Source of the DNA: Nymphaea colorata
Taxonomy: Eukaryota; Streptophyta; Magnoliopsida; Nymphaeales; Nymphaeaceae
NCBI RefSeq assembly: GCF_008831285.2
Contig: NC_045149.1
Coordinates: 2,718,500-2,782,499, forward strand
Reading direction: 5' to 3'
Length of the DNA: 64,000 nucleotides
Part shown: positions 57,601 through 63,998 of the stretch, piece after piece
Layout of the letters: every line of letters starts with the position of its first letter
Numbering within the stretch: position 1 is the first letter of the stretch
Notes under the pieces: model-generated
What the model was told of the DNA's origin: nothing
Databases searched by the model: none
The model's input: only the letters and a program-made list of their open reading frames with translations
Program-made: the position numbers and the translations under genes

Positions 57601-58227
57601 TCATGTGCCCCACGTACAGTGTCGTGAATTTATAAATTTTTCTTTCTATTAAAAAATGGAAAATTATTGACTATTCATAATTTTTGTGTAGGACTTAAGA
57701 ATTGTCTTTTGTCTTGCGTGCACAAATTAATTTTGTTTTGAGTTACTCCAAATATTTGTTCACTTCTTCATCCATATTTTTTAAAATAGAAAGAAATAGA
57801 TAGATGCACTGTCCATCCATGTTGTCATTTACGAAGTAAACAATTTCATTTTTTGATGGTGGTGTTTCGTAAGCTTTGAAGATATATGACACCGGAGATC
57901 ATGATTTGAGTAATTTTTAACAGTGTTTTTGGCTTCTGCAGAAGATGGAAAAGCTTTTTCTTGGGGCTGGAACAAGTATGGGCAGGTATTCTCACCTTTT
58001 CCTTCTTACGTTTAGCACATGCGCTTCATGCATCATATTTTTATGTATGGGAAAGACAAAAAAGCAGAATTTTTTTATTTTTTAAATTCCTGATACAGCT
58101 TGGCTTGGGAGATGCGGTGGATCGAAATCTTCCACTTGAAGTTCCTTTTAAGGGGTATCTTGTAAAGAACATCGCCTGTGGTTGGTGGCATACATTAGCC
58201 TTGGCGGAACACAGTGACCACAAGTGA
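20609..58227 (+). CDS. RCC1-repeat protein, TCF1-like (11 exons, two giant introns)
   Basis: Exons: 20609-20849, 21776-21849, 21928-22012, 22101-22367, 22452-22628, 22795-23040, 42093-42136, 56316-56498, 56596-56686, 57942-57985, 58099-58227. All introns are GT-AG, all phases agree, and the total is 1581 nt (526 residues). After an acidic, Gly/Lys-rich N-terminus (1-30) come beta-propeller RCC1 repeats: LFTWGSTDDMGQ (85-96), VHTWGWRECIPSG, GGRHTLALS, LWGWGYGGEGQLGLGSR, GGRHSAVIT, LLTFGWGLYGQCGQGSTDD, GLWHTVCIS, VYAFGGNQFGQLGIG, GARHSAIVT, FSWGWNKYGQLGLGD and CGWWHTLAL. The best match I know is Arabidopsis At3g55580 (TCF1, a nuclear protein of cold tolerance) and its paralogue. The exon 4 loop (about 146-222) is low-complexity and variable in the family. 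The exon 5 acceptor at 22451 was chosen because the earlier AG at 22446 gives an immediate stop. Expression is not proven. Confidence 0.9.
23041..24034. other. Intron 6 stretch without recognised elements
   Basis: AT-rich intron sequence with homopolymer runs. No coding or transposon motif was recognised. Confidence 0.5.
24043..24439. mobile_element. hAT-like MITE with 8-bp target duplication
   Basis: The ends are CTATGTCACACGGACAC (24043-24059) and GTATCCGTGTGACATAG (24423-24439), matching inverted repeats with one difference. TATATAAT flanks both sides (24035-24042 and 24440-24447). The interior contains pieces such as GTGTCGACACTCCGACACC and ACCCGTACCCGTATCC and a palindrome GGGTCTGGGTCAGACCC at 24141-24157. 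No coding capacity. The A/T-rich duplication could by chance look like a target site, but length and position fit hAT. Related text occurs at 54741-55130. Confidence 0.65.
24448..24520. repeat. (TA)n / (TG)n microsatellite
   Basis: An alternating TA run followed by (TG)n from 24459 to 24501, then TA again, next to the MITE. Confidence 0.9.
24521..27229. other. Intron 6 stretch, mostly featureless
   Basis: No gene was recognised. Around 26020-26090 a GC-rich patch with nested GGCGCC / CCTAGG motifs (AAGGCGCTGCTTGGGCGCC) looks like the edge of a repeat, and there is a (CT)n run at 26815-26834. Confidence 0.45.
27230..27547 (-). repeat. Copia-1 3' LTR
   Basis: About 318 bp, bounded on + by TGTAATGGATT at left and CTTAACA at right. 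The polypurine side follows (CACCCTCTCTCACG on +). It matches 40695-41001. Confidence 0.7.
27548..29932 (-). pseudogene. Copia-1 pol remains (integrase, reverse transcriptase, RNase H)
   Basis: On the - strand, from high to low coordinates: a GAG-pre-integrase piece (LGHCSQAFVEKLV-type text with CSNCELCQSHVLPFH, 29216-29450), an integrase C-terminal piece (APHYVLFGQQPSYDNLCVFG, 28789-29034), late reverse transcriptase (YTLDLERTKMSNCKPVNTP and YLTLTRPNIVYKVNRVS, 28145-28447) and an RNase H end (KTEDQEANLFTKG-type text near 27600-27660). Many stops and frameshifts separate them, so the element is long dead. Confidence 0.7.
29933..30241 (-). repeat. Copia-2 3' LTR (309 bp)
   Basis: Bounded on + by TGTGAAAAGTGACT and ATTTCTTAACA. 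It lacks a segment of about 80 bp that the 5' LTR has (roughly 39290-39369). Confidence 0.85.
30253..31816 (-). pseudogene. Copia-2 reverse transcriptase and RNase H
   Basis: On the - strand: KKTIGCKWVYKVKTRSE, FAPVARMTIVRTLIVLASI, YQMDVKNVFLNEDLMEEVYM (31247-31816), a frameshift near 31230, then the catalytic block MYVDDMIITGND (about 31190-31150), LGFLTYFLGIEVA and RQLVGSLMYLSIT, DADWGGDPNDRHSTTGFC, a second frameshift near 30600, and the RNase H end EAEYRALTSTTMEIVWL and CDNKSSIYIAKNRTFHEQTK (30255-30653). The motifs are complete but in three frames, so no polyprotein can be made. Confidence 0.85.
32027..33390 (-). pseudogene. Copia-2 protease and integrase
   Basis: The frame 32027-33112 holds the GAG-pre-integrase zinc site (WHQRLGHPNIKKL, then CNDCIHEKM: H, H, C, C intact) and the integrase core. 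Catalytic residues are D in VHSDVWG, D in LRTDSEGEYIS and E in RTPQQNGLSERKHRHIIE. The C-terminal part has RIFGCKCFVLN and GYKCYDL. Upstream, protease is in another frame with NSGASFHM (about 33310-33330), where the catalytic D of DSGA is N. The integrase piece of 361 codons is the longest intact part of copia-2. Confidence 0.85.
33600..34097 (-). pseudogene. Copia-2 gag, C-terminal part
   Basis: The - strand gives a UBN2-type gag domain end (MLRKYFMEISSVW near 34040, FLQGLRSEFEQIRSALLSLA near 33890) and an intact zinc knuckle CHDCHEPGHIRPSC near 33640-33690. The gene is cut at 34097 by copia-3 and continues at 38480. Confidence 0.75.
34098..34337 (+). repeat. Copia-3 5' LTR (240 bp)
   Basis: Starts TGTTGACGGATATTGG and ends GTGTTTCTACA, followed by TGGTATCAGAGCC. 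An imperfect inverted motif GGGTCG-AGGTCT-GAACCC lies at 34119-34136, 21 bp from the start. Confidence 0.9.
34703..35806 (+). pseudogene. Copia-3 gag and protease start
   Basis: An open frame from ATG at 34703 reads MAASSSSTVNTNQ, then the gag domain (NYFPWSAALTMG, WIVNSVSADIQPLIL, VADYYGALKAKWEELDYH, FLAGLNDEFEGVRSQIL), an intact zinc knuckle CTHCKKTGHTMDYCWDLHPE (about 35465-35525) and the protease site IVDSGATHHMT near 35752-35785. A frameshift at about 35800 ends it. The gag part (about 360 residues) has no stop and might still be translated if transcribed. Confidence 0.85.
35807..37330 (+). pseudogene. Copia-3 integrase and N-terminal reverse transcriptase (deleted)
   Basis: After the frameshift the frame runs LSLLDKF, LNLLSVSKLTKELNC with a stop at 35983, then the integrase zinc site WHERFGHLP with the CxxC pair reduced to CDVY (second Cys lost). 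The core residues D (VHSDVWGPSG), D (FRSDNAHEY) and E (NGVAERKNR) are all present with 35 residues between the last two. After YFINRMP (about 36760) a deletion removes the rest of integrase. The sequence resumes at LPIALIKGVRSC and runs through HLVGSKWVYTIKYKPDG and YQLDVKNVFLNGDLEEEVYM to about 37330. Confidence 0.8.
37331..38246 (+). pseudogene. Copia-3 late reverse transcriptase and RNase H
   Basis: The frame resumes after a second deletion that removed about 85 codons including the catalytic YVDD. It reads ATEFDLKDLGKLRYFLGIEI, LVGKLIYLTLTRPDITFAV, YSDADWAGCADTRRSTIGYC, SSAEAEYRAVAMGG, YDNKSAINVANNPV and ends FDMYAQLEGEC with a TGA at the 3' LTR edge. The RNase H acidic residues (D, E, D) are present. 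This stretch of about 300 codons is open. Confidence 0.85.
38241..38479 (+). repeat. Copia-3 3' LTR
   Basis: Preceded by a polypurine tract TTGAGGGGGAG. Carries the perfect inverted motif GGGTCC-AGGTCT-GGACCC at 38262-38279. Clearly similar to the 5' LTR, with scattered changes. Confidence 0.9.
38480..38760 (-). pseudogene. Copia-2 gag, N-terminal part
   Basis: The - strand reads MNEYYKKLDYWEVKNSRIKE, then SEVWEYLKGMFTQKDIARKY up to the copia-3 junction at 38480. It is the upstream half of the gag domain found again at 33600-34097. The leader region follows to the primer site at 39098. Confidence 0.75.
39099..39486 (-). repeat. Copia-2 5' LTR (388 bp) with an extra palindrome
   Basis: Matches the 3' LTR at both ends. 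Its extra segment includes a long hairpin at 39281-39336: AGTTCCAACAGCTC (39293-39306) pairs perfectly with GAGCTGTTGGAACT (39313-39326), and AGCCATTGG outside pairs with CCAACGGCT. Confidence 0.85.
39492..40680 (-). pseudogene. Copia-1 gag remains
   Basis: The - strand shows a copia gag domain: FVVVYITSTLSQQVLAMLS, ELWNHHTDTYSQISKEWVS (40044-40277), then EYIGHMKDITD and IVQQLINGLGPDF in another frame near 39920-40010. A zinc-knuckle remnant YFQCNKRRQMKAEFWFN lies near 39600 with the second Cys, His and last Cys lost. Frames are broken throughout. Confidence 0.65.
40695..41001 (-). repeat. Copia-1 5' LTR
   Basis: Partner of 27230-27547. It is preceded on + by TGGCTCTGATGCCA, the complement of the tRNA-Met primer site, which marks the LTR edge. 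Its last bases are CTCTTAACA. Confidence 0.7.
41002..42092. other. Intron 6 end, holding MITE copy 3
   Basis: Apart from the element at 41393-41618, no feature is recognised before the exon 7 acceptor. Confidence 0.5.
41393..41618. mobile_element. MITE-like element, copy 3
   Basis: The ends are CATTGTCACA (41393-41402) and TGTGACAATG (41609-41618), perfect inverted repeats. Inside are GTGTACGGGTATTATACGAC, GAGTATAATACTGCAAAG and AAAACGTGTTTTTTGTGAC, shared with the elements at 33-361 and 478-815. It is shorter (226 bp) and lacks the middle A/T-rich part of those copies. Confidence 0.7.
42597..42625. repeat. (TC)n microsatellite in intron 7
   Basis: An uninterrupted TC run near the start of intron 7. 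The rest of 42137-42821 shows no gene or element. Confidence 0.9.
42822..43104 (-). repeat. Copia-4 3' LTR (283 bp)
   Basis: Bounded on + by TGTAGAAACATGC and ATTTTAACA, then the polypurine complement CTCCCCCTCAA. Two palindromes: GGGTACCGAG-CCTGC-CTCGGTACCC (43021-43045) and ACCGGGTCC-AGAAAT-GGACCCGGT (43058-43081). Confidence 0.95.
43099..44331 (-). pseudogene. Copia-4 reverse transcriptase and RNase H
   Basis: Directly continues the frame above after the single stop: SMDQLDVKNAFLNGHLEEEV, LKKALYGLKQSPRAWFERL, LLLVYVDDMIVTGDDEEE (catalytic DD intact), LRYFLGIEIARSETGLVMSQ, LTRPDITYAVGVLSQFMHAP, then RNase H YSDADWAGCTDTRRSTTGYC, SSAEAEYRAVDMGVTEMLWL, CDNKSAINLANNPVLHERTK, ending FDMYAKLEGEC and a stop at the LTR edge. 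410 codons, no internal stop. Reading through the one stop would give a full-length polyprotein. Confidence 0.9.
44335..47379 (-). pseudogene. Copia-4 gag-protease-integrase and N-terminal reverse transcriptase
   Basis: One open frame of about 1015 codons from ATG at 47377-47379 (MAEEIAPKSDMAF). In order: gag domain (NYLSWSAALEIGITSRGRL, VASFYAALKTKWEELDYH), zinc knuckle CTHCHKSGHSVDFCWDLHPE, protease WIVDSGATHHMIG, integrase zinc site WHERLGHLP and CEVCQLSKH, core D (VHSDVWGPSG), D (LRTDNAREYV), E (GMAERKNRHLL), then reverse transcriptase start HLVGSKWVFTVKYKPDG to ILALAVQKK. A TGA at 44332-44334 replaces what is probably Trp and stops the frame. Compared with copia-5, six residues before the catalytic Glu are missing (HETS-SGMAER), cutting the D-to-E spacing to 28. 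Integrase is probably dead. Confidence 0.9.
47765..48047 (-). repeat. Copia-4 5' LTR (283 bp)
   Basis: Same length as the 3' LTR, with three visible base differences, all in the stretch CTCAAAAAGAGG to CACAAGAAG (47825-47850). Carries the same two palindromes (GGGTCC at 48004-48009, GGACCC at 48016-48021). Confidence 0.95.
48048..49618. other. Intron 7 spacer between copia-4 and copia-5
   Basis: AT-rich sequence without recognised coding, RNA or transposon motifs. It ends with GTCTA, one copy of the copia-5 target duplication. Confidence 0.55.
49619..49903 (-). repeat. Copia-5 left LTR (- orientation, 285 bp)
   Basis: Bounded on + by TGTAGAAACACGCAGC and TATTCTAACA, followed by CTCCCCCTCAAGCTTGG as in copia-4. 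Palindromes GGGAACCGAG...CTCGGTTCCC and ACCGGGTCC-ATATCC-GGACCCGGT are present. Confidence 0.95.
49904..50450 (-). pseudogene. Copia-5 RNase H fragment
   Basis: The - strand reads YSDADWVGCTDTRRSTTGYC, VVWRSKRQEVCSRSSAEAEY, YGDNKSAINLANNPVLHDRT, HFIQKRIDSKGLILPYMKSE, then the frame shifts near the C-terminus before the polypurine tract. Before YSDADW, the phrase DKLNIEG occurs twice within about 36 bp (50383-50442), a short tandem duplication at the junction with the inverted LTR. The catalytic Asp in CDNKS follows Gly here (YGDNKS), still D. Confidence 0.85.
50451..50735 (+). repeat. Copia-5 internal LTR (+ orientation, 285 bp)
   Basis: Starts TGTTAGAATACC and ends GTGTTTCTACA, then TGGTATCAGAGCC (primer site 50736-50748). 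Reverse complement of the outer LTRs with a few differences; one arm of its first palindrome is altered (GGGTTT in place of GGGTCC, 50478-50483). Confidence 0.95.
51023..53929 (+). pseudogene. Copia-5 gag, protease, integrase, early reverse transcriptase
   Basis: The frame starts at ATG 51023 (MVEEMTSKTDVTFDTG). Gag domain NYLSWSAALEIGITSRGRL, stop at 51761, zinc knuckle CSHCNKLGHSVDFCWYLHPE, protease WVVDSGATHHMTG, stop at 52514, integrase zinc site WHERLGHLP and CEVCQFAKH. In the core the first catalytic Asp is His (VHSHVWGPSG); D in FRTDNAREYV and E in GMAERKNRHLL remain, with 34 residues between. A frameshift lies near 53240. The last part reads LPIALRKGTRSCTSH and HLVGSKWVFSVKYKPD, and is then cut by the right LTR. 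Confidence 0.9.
53930..54214 (-). repeat. Copia-5 right LTR (- orientation, 285 bp)
   Basis: Starts on + at TGTAGAAACACGG, fused to the reverse transcriptase codons AAACCTGA, and ends TATTCTAACA before GTCTA. The junction lies exactly at the LTR end. Confidence 0.95.
54215..56315. other. Intron 7, distal part
   Basis: AT-rich. It holds an (ATT)n run near 54370-54390 and the repeat at 54741-55130. No exon was found between copia-5 and exon 8. Confidence 0.5.
54741..55130. repeat. Diverged repeat related to the 24043-24439 MITE, with a 42-bp tandem duplication
   Basis: Two copies of a 42-bp unit (54741-54782, 54783-54824) containing TCACATGAGTACAGGTATGG and TTCGGGTACGGGTG. The right side (55080-55120) has TTACGGGTACGGCGACACGG. 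The GGTACGGGTACGG style matches the right end of the MITE at 24043-24439, but clear terminal repeats and target duplication were not found. Confidence 0.45.
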
Positions 58228-58413
58228 AGTCATTTTATGGAAGTGAAAAACGGTTGATTGGTCTCTCTCTTTTCTTTGAGTTTTTGCTTTCTTTTAAGTT
58301 ATCACTTTTCCTTTCCATTTTAGGCTCATGCTTAAGTGGGTGGTTGCTTCAGGGTGAACGTCCATCTTCAAATTTAGTGCTGGAGTGATGGCCTTGCATG
58401 GGTTGTGGGTACC

Positions 58414-58449
58414 GGATGCTAATAGATTTTAGTTTTGCAGCTATGCTGA

Positions 58450-58494
<45 letters not shown>

Positions 58495-58540
58495 CTCCCT
58501 GGATGCTGGTGGGTTTTAGTTTCACAGCTAAGCTGAGCTC
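58414..58540. repeat. (CT)n run between two 40-bp direct repeats
   Basis: The block from GGATGCTAATAGATTTTAG to GCTGAGCTC (58414-58453) recurs with several changes at 58501-58540 (GGATGCTGGTGGGTTTTAG to GCTGAGCTC). Between them lies an almost pure (CT)n tract (58454-58498). It lies about 190-310 bp after the stop codon, probably in the 3' UTR. Confidence 0.85.
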
Positions 58541-58607
58541 TGTCTCTGTCAATGCACATGCTTCAACGTTTCTGAGTGAAGCTGTTCAATTCAGATGACC
58601 TGATAAA

Positions 58608-58652
58608 GGGACGAACTTCAAGTCCTTCAGGACGAACTTTAAGTCCTTCAGG
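58608..58652. repeat. Short tandem repeat
   Basis: The unit GGACGAACTTCAAGTCCTTCA occurs twice in a row with one change (58611 and 58632 onward). Confidence 0.8.
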
Positions 58653-59984
58653 TCAGCTTTAGGTCTGTAGTCTAATTCCTGGGGATATCAATGTTAGCAC
58701 GATCCGGAGGTTTTTGCCTACCGACGTGCTTCTCTAAAAGCAGGAAAAGTCGATGGATTCAACATATTATTAACCTGATGGAAGTGGAGTAGGCTTTCGT
58801 ACTTGTACTGGTCAGTGACCTGTACTGGTACAAATCCATTTACTTAATTTTTTGCAGAACTAAAAATCAAGTGTTATTTTGGTTTATTTTATCATTATTG
58901 TTGCTATGTTTAATTTCATAAGCATTTGATTTGCTTTATTTATTATTTATTGTTTTATATATGAGATTTATAGAAAATTGACTGGTGACTGGCTTGTAGT
59001 CACCTAATAATCTAATTAGGACCGTTCAAGATACTATAATGAATGGTTAAGGAGAAATACAATGACAAAAATATTAGACATTTTTGTCATCTAATATTAG
59101 TTTAATATTAGTTTAGTTTGCATTTTTTTCTTTATTTTTGTCTTAACCATTTATCTATTTTAGATGAACAACTCTTGCTGGGGGCTTTGGATAACTAAAA
59201 CCATCATTCACTCACTCAATATTTACACCCTTAAACTGATTTTATTTTAAGATGAATAAGAGCTCTCATAGACGTGAACCAGTCCCAATTGGTTGGCAAG
59301 TCATTTGTGAGGTCGAACAAACTTTCTTTTCATATAAACAATGACCTGTTTTTGCAAGTGTCGCGTGTATATCAAGAGTAACGCACGAAACAAGCGTCCT
59401 AATTAAAGGCATCACAGTTGTCACCATGTGGGAGGAACGCATGCCACCTAAACAGTAACTATCCTGAAAGGACAGCCCGCATGGAAGTTTATTTGCGAGT
59501 ATACTGCAGTTATACGACTGTTCGCGCGGCATTCTGCAAAGGCAGCTCTGGCAGACCCATCCCCACGAAGGATCTAATGTTCACCATACGAGGTACACAA
59601 AGTGGTAGTGCACAAAAATAATTTTGAACACAATTTAATTTCCATTCCAGGAAGACTAAATCACGTTTCATTGCTACAGAATGCTCTCATCTCCAGTTAG
59701 TCGGAGAACTCCCACTCAACCATCCTGAACGGACTAGGCAAAGTCTAAAAGAAAAACGGAGAACGCAGCAACTTGTCACAAACTGTTGCCTAATAGCGGG
59801 CTAGGCATCAAGCAACAAAGTGGGAAATAAATCAGACATTTAAATCACGGAAATTCCAATGATGAATTATATCAAACAAAGTAAGGGTGTCAAGTGGTTC
59901 CTTTTACCAACTTGTTGAACAACCAGGAGATTGTTGGTTACCCGCTTCGAATTAGCTAGTAGGTGAGAAAACTGATACCAGCTA

Positions 59985-61046
59985 GTAAGGTACATGAGCT
60001 GAGTCGAGCTCAAGCTCAGCCAGCTCAAACTCAAGTTGACTTACATGGAGCTCAGTTCAAACTTGACTGGAGTTTGAGTCGAGTTTGACAAGGTTGGCTC
60101 GAGTTCAATGCAAATAGACTGTTGAGCTCGACAACTTGTTTAAACTCGTTTAATGAAGGCAACTCCTTTGCTGCATTTTAATACCAACTGAAATTTAACG
60201 TCCAACCTGCAGCATGAACTAATTGACACATTACCACAAATGATAACAAAACTTTGGATTCGTTACAAACAATCCCCACAAATGGACACTCAACACAAAT
60301 AAAGGGATGATAATCCAAGACTGAATCTCACGCGCAATTCAATGAGAAACAATGACCACCAAAACAAATCGTAAAATCAAGAGGAAAAAGAGGAAATGGT
60401 TAACAACTATTATCGACCTAATAACAACAATTAGAAAGAAGTAAATTAGTTGGTTCTTTCATAGAATGTTCAGTGGAGACCATAACACTGTAGTTTTATT
60501 GTTTTGTTTAATCAAAAGACGGAAGTAGGGTTCCTTTTGCATCGAGGGTTTTATATGTGCACCGAGTGACAGAGAAAGAGAGAAGGGGAGGGAGACTACA
60601 GAACGATTGTAGAAACGATGAGCCATGCTGCTGCTACCACTACTTGTCTGAAACTTTAAGAAGGTTTGAAAAGAGAGAGAGAGGGAACTAGCTAAAACGA
60701 AGAGTAAAAACATATAAACCAAAGGTATTATGCACTGCTATGTTGACTTACAAAATGGCCCCCACATTTTACTGTATTTGATGATAAACCAGATTAACAT
60801 CTCTGCATTTTTCTCATGCCCATTTTAGGCATCTAGAATTACAAAAATTGATATCTAGCTGTAAATGATTCTACTCGAGTTAATTGAGTCGAGTTCATGT
60901 AAGTTGAACTCAACTCATTTACAAACTCAAGTTCTTTGTTAAGCTTGAGCTCGACTCCTTTAACAGACAAGCTGAGCTCGACTTGAGCTTAACTGAGTGA
61001 GTTTGAGTCAAGCACGAGTTGGCTCAAAACATTGGACATCCCTAAC
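59985..61046. mobile_element. Second non-autonomous hAT element of the GAGCTCGA family
   Basis: The left end GTAAGGTACATGAGC and right end TTGGACATCCCTAAC are diverged inverted ends like those of the 16300-20075 element. The flanks ACCAGCTA (59977-59984) and ACCAGCCA (61047-61054) form an 8-bp target duplication with one change. Both subterminal regions (59995-60150 and 60880-61030) are packed with GAGCTCGA / CTCGAGTT motifs. The interior of about 700 bp has no recognised gene; it may be a captured host segment. Confidence 0.7.
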
Positions 61047-61950
61047 ACCAGCCATAAATAAGGTGAGCAAGAGCAAATAAATAATAATGCCACCATAAGA
61101 ATAAGAAAAACCACCGAGGGAGACTCCTATCTCAAAAGCAGCATAGGAGACAACGTCAACAACTTATTCAAGAAATTGAATAAAGGAAAAGTAGAAGAAA
61201 AGTAGAAAAATAGGTCACACATGAAACCTTACTCTTGATGAGAATGATGAGAAGGAATGAGGAGAAGGAGGAGCTAGCATTGGAGAGAGGGTGAGAGGAA
61301 AAAATGATTACTGAGAGTTCTATGTCGAGATACAAGATACAAATACTCTACAGAAGTATTATGAAGATGAAAAGGATGTTGGAGTTTCAGCAGCGGATGA
61401 TGCACAGGAGGAACCTCTTGTGCACGATCGCCGGTGGGGTCTCCAGGTATGTTGTGCACTGAACAACTGACATTCTCCAACAATGTAGCATAGAGGAGCA
61501 GCAACAAAAAAGGGAGAGAATTGTAGAGAAAGAGAGAGAGAGAGAGAGAAGTAAGGTCATTGTATTCAAGTTTGCTTCTATAAGGCCACCATTAGGGTAA
61601 TGAGATGATTAACCCTAAAAGAGAAGGCGTTGGGGTATTTAAAGTCAACCTTATAGGATTCCCTTAAGTCTAGGTTGTGGTTAGGGCCAATAAGAGAAAT
61701 TAGAAAAAAAATATCTATCAATGAAAATTATTTATTTTAAATATAGTTCACAAAAGTTTATTTTGTAATTGCAAGTGGCCCCTGTCATAGTTATGAGTGG
61801 AAAAAGGCAGGGCTTATGGCGACTATCCAACATCACACACTTTGTCATGAGACCGCCAGTTTGCCCATACTATTGTGGGCTTCCTTAATCTTAATTATGT
61901 GGTATTATATAGTTGGTTTAACAACATAACCTTACTATGTTAAAGGTATG
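61047..61950. other. Spacer, possibly containing an unresolved copia LTR
   Basis: No gene was recognised. There is an (AG)n run at 61529-61549. As pol of copia-6 ends near 61950 on the - strand, its 3' LTR should lie here, but with no second copy in the window its limits cannot be set. Confidence 0.4.
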
Positions 61951-63998
61951 TAGTGAGGTTTTCCTTAAGGAAGCTTTTTCATCGCGACCTTTCATAAATA
62001 TCTCATCTCTATAAAGGCTACATGCTTCATAAATAAGTCTTCTGAAATTCCCTTAGTTAAGGGGTCAACTACTATATAATTGGTAGACAATGCTTACTCT
62101 TTCAGCTAATAGCGTCATTCTTCATAAGATATATTACTGTCTCATTATCACAATATAATTGAACTAGTTCAGGATCAATCTTTAGTTTTAAGTATTTCAA
62201 GAACCGGTTTATCCAGACAACAAATGTAGTTGCTGCATTACAAGTTGTATACTCTGCTTGTTGAGTATCTTGAACAACTCAACCATGTTTCTTATAGGAC
62301 ATCTATTGCTCTACCTTCATAAAGAAATATGTAATTGGAGGTAGACTTAATATCATCCTTGCAAGTAGTGAAATCTACATCGAAATATCCTCCTAAATTT
62401 AATTCATCAGCTTACAAGACGATTTTTAAGTTTTTTCAATCCCTTATATCAAAATGTTCTTTTAGCCTACTAGTGAGGCCAACCTGCATTACTTTGACGA
62501 CTCACAAGATCAACATGAAAACTTATATCAGGTCTTGTGCACAACCTTAAATACATTAAAATGCCGACAACCTCATTATAAGGGACATGTAATTTTTGTT
62601 GCTCTTCACTAAGACAATCACTTTTACTTAGATGGTTATGGGAGTCCCAATTGGTTTGGGGTCTTCCATTATGAACTTCTTTAAAATGTAATCAATATAT
62701 CATTTTCAGCTTAAACTTAAACTCATCAAATTTTTATCTTAGTGATTTTTATACCAAGGGTATAGGATTCTTTCCCATATCTTTTATTTCAAAGTTTTCA
62801 TTCAACCAAGTTTTTATCTTGGATATCATTTCATTTTCATTTTCATTTCTAGTCAGTAAAATATCATCAATATATAATGACAAAATGTAAAATAGACTCC
62901 CACTTTTTTATAACTAATTTGTTACATATCGAAGCTTAGTTATCTTATGAAAGGCAAAATTCTTTTGTTTAAGAAACTATTTTAAGCCGTACAAGGATTG
63001 TTTTAACTTGTACACTTTAATTTTATTTTCTCCAACAACATAATTTAATGGTTGTTCTATATAGATAGTTTCTTTCAACTCACCATTAAAAAATCATTTT
63101 TTATGTCAACTTGCCAAATATCTAGGTCACGAAAATACTGTGATAGCCACAATTATTTTGATCGAGGCAAATTTAGCAGCTGACAAATAGGTTTCTAAAT
63201 AGGTAATTCATTTCTTTTGAGAAAAACCCTTTGCTACTAGTGTGGCTTTCAACCTATCAACTCACCCATTAACTTTATATGTTTTCTTTAGCATCTATTT
63301 ACATATAACAATTCTTGCTTTAGGAAGATCTACTAATTCTTAAACTTTGTTTTTTTTATGGACTCAAATTCTTCATCCATAGCTTTCATCCAATCTAACA
63401 ATTCATGCTGATTTGTCATTTTATGATGTGTTAGATTATCTGTCATTTCATTAATGACTATTGAATAACAAAGCTTCTTTGCCAAGTATACATAGGAGAC
63501 ATTCAAATATGAATGAGGGACTCTAGGTCTTTTATGACCAAAAAAAGTATGAGAAAATATTGGTTCATTTGCTAACTATTATGTAGCTGGTACATTACAA
63601 GACTGTTCATGTAAATAAAAAAAGTTCATTCAATAGATAAGTTTGATCTTTAACTAGAATACTAACTTTATTATTGAGTTTTTTTAGGAACTCTATATTT
63701 CTACTTTCAACGAGCCACATTGACAAATGATATAAATTGTAGGCTTTAGATTCTTTTAGATATCCAATTAATAAGCATCTTACAGACCTATCATCCAATT
63801 TATATATTTTTTGATATAAGATTTTGACATGAGCTACTAATCCCTATTGTGTATAAGGACCTAGATCTAGTTTCAAATCAGTCTATCTCTCATAAGGAGC
63901 GGTCGAAGTTGTCATGCAGGACACTCGATCTAAAATGTTCATAGTTGTCAGTACAACCTTACTTCAAAATACTTTTGAGTAATTGTGCACTTGCTAAC
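61951..63998 (-). pseudogene. Copia-6 pol remains, running off the window
   Basis: On the - strand, from the window end downward: an integrase C-terminal piece (MDDRSVRCLLIGYLKESKAY, 63607-63798), early reverse transcriptase with ENKIKVYKLKQSLYGLK near 63000, the catalytic block ILSLYIDDILLTRNENE near 62850, and an RNase H end with LVQLYCDNETVIYLMKN near 62150 and DPLTKGISEDLFMKHV near 62030. Many stops and frameshifts. The rest lies beyond 63998. Confidence 0.75.

Larger units (their letters stand above)
58228..59984. other. 3' flank of the RCC1 gene, no other gene recognised
   Basis: The 3' UTR should begin at 58228; I cannot place the poly(A) site. The region holds the repeats listed at 58414-58540 and 58608-58652. 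The remainder is AT-rich and without recognised genes. Confidence 0.5.
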
